Assembly: GCA_964501945.1 (NCBI GenBank)
Contig: CAZCTY010000015.1
Location: 1-25,769, forward strand
Source: 21-14-0-10-32-9 sp964501945
GTDB taxonomy: Archaea > Nanobdellota > Nanobdellia > Woesearchaeales > 21-14-0-10-32-9
Length of the DNA: 25,769 nt
Direction of reading: 5' to 3'
Shown here: piece after piece, positions 23,152 through 25,769 of the stretch
How positions within the stretch are numbered: position 1 is the stretch's first letter
Layout of the letters: every line of letters begins with the position of its first letter
Notes under the pieces: model-generated
The model's input: the letters and a program-made list of their open reading frames with translations, nothing else
What the model was told of the DNA's origin: nothing
The model's database searches: none
Program-made: the position numbers and the translations under genes

Positions 23152-23421
23152 TTAAAGCTTTTTACCGTCCTTTTTAGACGTTATATGAATTACAGAAACA
23201 GGACAAGACTCTGCAGCCTCTAAATTCTCAGTAAGCTCCTCTTTGCCAATATCTTTCTCTTCCCAACCATCTTGACGAGTCTTGCTATTAATAATAGAAA
23301 CCTTACCATCCTCTGATGTCTCCCAATGACTAGGCGCGACCGCAACACAAGCACCACAACCAATACAATTAAGCCTGTCTTGCTCTAATAAATATTCTTT
23401 ATCATTCTTTTTATCAACCAT
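23152..23421 (-). CDS. Single-cluster 4Fe-4S ferredoxin
   Basis: An 89-residue ferredoxin with CIGCGACVAVAP and, near the C-terminus, ESCPVSVI. Together these give the four cysteines for one 4Fe-4S cluster, as in archaeal monocluster ferredoxins. The central part is acidic. ATG 23421 is preferred over an in-frame TTG three codons earlier. It lies 57 bases upstream of the suf regulator on the same strand. The suf operon has its own TATA box, so the ferredoxin may be a separate unit or partly co-transcribed. It could donate electrons for cluster assembly, which is inference from position. Confidence 0.93.
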   Translation of the reverse strand: MVDKKNDKEYLLEQDRLNCIGCGACVAVAPSHWETSEDGKVSIINSKTRQDGWEEKDIGKEELTENLEAAESCPVSVIHITSKKDGKKL

Positions 23422-23458
23422 TAATATCAAAAAAAAAGAAAAAAAGTTTCTTTAATAA

Positions 23459-23473
23459 GTTTTCGGAGAAAAC
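23459..23473. promoter_or_regulatory. 6-3-6 palindrome upstream of the ferredoxin gene
   Basis: GTTTTC-GGA-GAAAAC is a perfect inverted repeat about 38 bases before the ferredoxin ATG 23421, just upstream of an AT-rich TATA-like stretch (23445-23460). Its geometry equals that of the palindrome at 23133-23147, but the arm sequences differ. It lies in the divergent region shared with the exchanger gene. Confidence 0.4.
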
Positions 23474-23543
23474 AAAAAAATAACACTAAAATACCTGCAT
23501 TAAGATAAATAAATTAATAAATCTGTAAATATGACAAGTAAAA

Positions 23544-24686
23544 ATGATTAAAAAAAGAGATTTTTTTGTAATAATCATATTTTTAATAATCATATTTTTT
23601 ACAACGAGCTTTCTTGCAGAAACAAACGTGCCAAACGAAGAGAGACAAGTAAGCCATGGATTTGGACCAAGTCTAAATTTGGATGAGTATAATACTAATT
23701 CTCTTATAATAATCGCGCTAATAGGCCTGAGCATAACAATGATTTGCGCCGTGTTATTAGAGAGAAACATTTCAAGAATCGCAAGCAAAACAGGAAAAAA
23801 CGTAGGAACAACACTTATGGGACTAGCATCCTCAATACCCCTACTTGTTATCATAATAACACTCACAATCGAGAATAGAGGTGATTTGATAATCTCCAAT
23901 ATTGTAAGTGCTAATATAGCGAATTTAACACTTGTTCTTGGAATTCTAACGCTTATAAAACCTTTAGAGAGAGGAAAAAGTTTTCAAAGAGGCATAGTCG
24001 CATTAACAATAATAATTGCATCAATGTCTCTAATAGTTCTAGGAATAAGCAGCAACATTAATTTAATGAACAATGCTTCATATAACATAAACAGAACAAC
24101 AGGATACGGCCTTATTGGATTGTTCATATTATTTATCGCGTTACTAAATTTTTTTAAAAGCAAAAAAGAAACACACCTAAAATCAAAAAATTTGAAAAAA
24201 GAAATATTTCTAACAATAATATTTGGAACACTCGTCGCATGGTTTGCAAACATAAGCGTTAAAGCCTTCATAATAATAGCTGAAACATACTCCGTACCAA
24301 CAATAATTATAGGATCAGTTATAGGAGTTATAGGCGCATCACTACCAGAACTAGCAATAGGACTCGTTTGCCTCATAAAAAAAGAACACGAAGAAATATA
24401 TTCTAACCTAATAACCTCAAATATAGTAAATTTCAACATAGGAATTGCAATCCCAGCAATAATAATAGGAAGCGTAGCACTAAATAATATAACCTTAGGA
24501 TTTAAGCTCCCCCTTATGATTTTTGCCATGTTTGTTAGCACAATATTCTTCATGAAAAAAAGACATAACAAACAACAAAACACAAACATAGAAAAAATAC
24601 AACGCTTAGGAACAACGAGATTTGAAGGAATACTACTAATAGGATTATTTTGCGCGTGGATAATAATACTCACAACGTTTTTTTAA
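23544..24686 (+). CDS. CaCA-family cation exchanger with a degenerate first alpha repeat
   Basis: A 380-residue membrane protein of the Ca2+/cation antiporter superfamily, with about ten hydrophobic helices in two halves. The second alpha repeat is normal: GASLPELAIGL with E269, then TSNIVNF. The first repeat has the same layout (VGTTLMGLASSIPLLVI, then SANIANL), but the glutamate expected after the proline is L100. In known exchangers both glutamates bind Ca2+, so ion choice or stoichiometry may differ. The N-terminal 25 residues are a hydrophobic helix, possibly a signal, followed by a polar loop. It diverges from the ferredoxin gene and converges on hisS with 19 bases between the stops. 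Confidence 0.85.
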   Translation: MIKKRDFFVIIIFLIIIFFTTSFLAETNVPNEERQVSHGFGPSLNLDEYNTNSLIIIALIGLSITMICAVLLERNISRIASKTGKNVGTTLMGLASSIPLLVIIITLTIENRGDLIISNIVSANIANLTLVLGILTLIKPLERGKSFQRGIVALTIIIASMSLIVLGISSNINLMNNASYNINRTTGYGLIGLFILFIALLNFFKSKKETHLKSKNLKKEIFLTIIFGTLVAWFANISVKAFIIIAETYSVPTIIIGSVIGVIGASLPELAIGLVCLIKKEHEEIYSNLITSNIVNFNIGIAIPAIIIGSVALNNITLGFKLPLMIFAMFVSTIFFMKKRHNKQQNTNIEKIQRLGTTRFEGILLIGLFCAWIIILTTFF

Positions 24687-24705
24687 AAAAAACATAAAAA
24701 AAAAA

Positions 24706-25769
24706 TTATTTTAACTTTTCTAAAACCTTATTTAAAGATAAAAATTCTTCCTCGCCACTACGCATGTTTTTCAATTTAAACTCTCCTTTTTTAAGCTCAT
24801 CTTCCCCAACAAATAATACAAAAGGAATTTTCAGAGAATCAGCATATTTCAAATTCTTAGTAATAGCCCTATTCATAACATCAACATCTGCACGAATACC
24901 CTCATCCCTCAAAGACCTCGCAAGGCCCATCGCATCTTTTAGAGTATTACCAATAGGCGCGATGAAAACATCTACCACGACTTCTTTTTCAACAGTATCT
25001 TTATTTTCTAAATTAAACGCTTCAAGAATAGGAACCATGCCAAAACTTATACCAAGCGCCGGGAACGGATTATTAGTGTTCATTAATTTACCAATTAAAT
25101 CATCATAACGACCACCACCACAAATAGCAGACGTTACTTTAGAATCCCTCAAATAACCCTCAAATATAGTTCCCGTATAATAAGATAAACCTCTTGCAAG
25201 AGAGAGATCAAATTTAATATTCTCTAAATCCTCCTCTGATAGATAAGAAAACAATTCTTCAATTTCACTCAAACCCTCAACGCCCTCCTCATCAGTTATC
25301 TCTTTTTTTAACAAAGAGAGAGTTTCACCAAATGAACCCTTATATGAAATAATAGATAATAACTTGTCAGAATCAGAAGAAGACACCCCTACGCTCTCTA
25401 ATTCTTTTTTTACACCATCAACACCAATTTTACTAAGCTTATCAATTACAATTATCGCAGATATTTTTTTATCCTCAGATAAATTACAAATACTCAACAA
25501 CCCCTTCAAAATTTTACGATTATTAACTAAGATGTACGCATCCAAACCAAGATTTTTAAGAGCATCAACACCAAGCCTTAAAATTTCAGCATCAGCACTC
25601 ATATTCTTAGAACCAACAACGTCCACATCGCACTGAATAAATTCACGCATACGACCAAGCTTAATAGGACCATCCCTATAAACACGACCAATTTCATACC
25701 GTTTAAACGGAAGCTTCACAGTAGGATTCATAGCAATAAAACGACACATAGACAAAGTTAATTCAAACC
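24706..25769 (-). CDS. hisS: Histidine-tRNA ligase, C-terminal part (runs off the window)
   Basis: The reading frame stays open to the last base, so the N-terminal part with motif 1 lies outside. Motif 2 is visible as FELTLSMCRFIAMNP followed by GRVYRDGPIKLGRMREFIQ. The histidine-specific motif LARGLSYYTGTIFE and motif 3 (ALGISFGMVPI) follow. The last about 90 residues are the anticodon-binding domain (VDVFIAPIG ... LFVGEDELKKGEFKL). It charges tRNA-His. The MNP-x-x-KLPFKRY-x-IGRVYRDGP segment is of the archaeal/eukaryotic kind. An apparent TTG start at 25755 is internal to the gene and not real. Confidence 0.96.
   Translation of the reverse strand, partial: FELTLSMCRFIAMNPTVKLPFKRYEIGRVYRDGPIKLGRMREFIQCDVDVVGSKNMSADAEILRLGVDALKNLGLDAYILVNNRKILKGLLSICNLSEDKKISAIIVIDKLSKIGVDGVKKELESVGVSSSDSDKLLSIISYKGSFGETLSLLKKEITDEEGVEGLSEIEELFSYLSEEDLENIKFDLSLARGLSYYTGTIFEGYLRDSKVTSAICGGGRYDDLIGKLMNTNNPFPALGISFGMVPILEAFNLENKDTVEKEVVVDVFIAPIGNTLKDAMGLARSLRDEGIRADVDVMNRAITKNLKYADSLKIPFVLFVGEDELKKGEFKLKNMRSGEEEFLSLNKVLEKLK

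Noticed and set aside
1..25769. CRISPR arrays, tRNA or rRNA genes, insertion sequences, toxin-antitoxin or phage-defence systems
   Set aside because: No regularly spaced repeats, cloverleaf-like segments, transposases or known defence proteins were seen on either strand by eye. A covariance-model search would settle the RNA genes.

Overview
The window looks like a gene-dense, AT-rich chromosomal segment from an archaeon, probably a small-genome DPANN lineage (Woesearchaeota/Pacearchaeota-like). This placement is inferred from three things. TATA-like boxes lie about 25 bases before start codons, implying leaderless mRNAs. Internal operon genes carry Shine-Dalgarno sequences of the GGAGGTGAT type. 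The HisRS is archaeal in style. No rRNA, tRNA, CRISPR array, insertion sequence or phage gene was found, and no gap between genes exceeds 300 bases.

Left part (1-12.6 kb): mostly single genes or pairs on alternating strands. They are a NUDIX hydrolase, a frameshifted histidine phosphatase, a DUF362/ferredoxin protein, a lipoprotein PQQ-type sugar dehydrogenase, an M16 protease, CutA, a lipoprotein, a DUF368 (PopT-like) polyprenyl-phosphate transporter, a zinc-ribbon/membrane-protein pair, an orphan sensor-kinase-like ATPase, thioredoxin reductase coupled to a HAD protein, a lipoprotein with a cytochrome b5 domain, a small unknown protein and leucyl aminopeptidase.

Middle (12.6-16.1 kb): a DASS anion/Na+ symporter lies between imperfect direct repeats derived from the 5' end and upstream region of the aminopeptidase gene, including a dead gene fragment. 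A DUF4870 membrane protein, an acidic-linker lipoprotein and a Mn-type superoxide dismutase follow.

Right part (16.2-23.4 kb): a compact minus-strand operon encodes a DNA-binding protein with a cysteine-bearing PAS-like domain, SufB, an unrecognised 105-residue protein, SufD, SufS, SufU, SufC, an endonuclease IV-like enzyme and a HAD phosphatase. A ferredoxin gene lies upstream and sod downstream, all in the same orientation. Iron-sulfur assembly, its likely sensor, oxidative DNA repair and superoxide removal are therefore side by side. The window ends with a CaCA-family exchanger lacking one key glutamate and the 3' part of hisS.

The best candidates for something undescribed are the putative Fe-S/redox sensor heading the suf operon with a 6-3-6 palindrome at its promoter, the protein between SufB and SufD, a near-identical 18-base palindrome in front of both the M16 protease and the sensor-kinase genes, and the repeat-flanked transporter.
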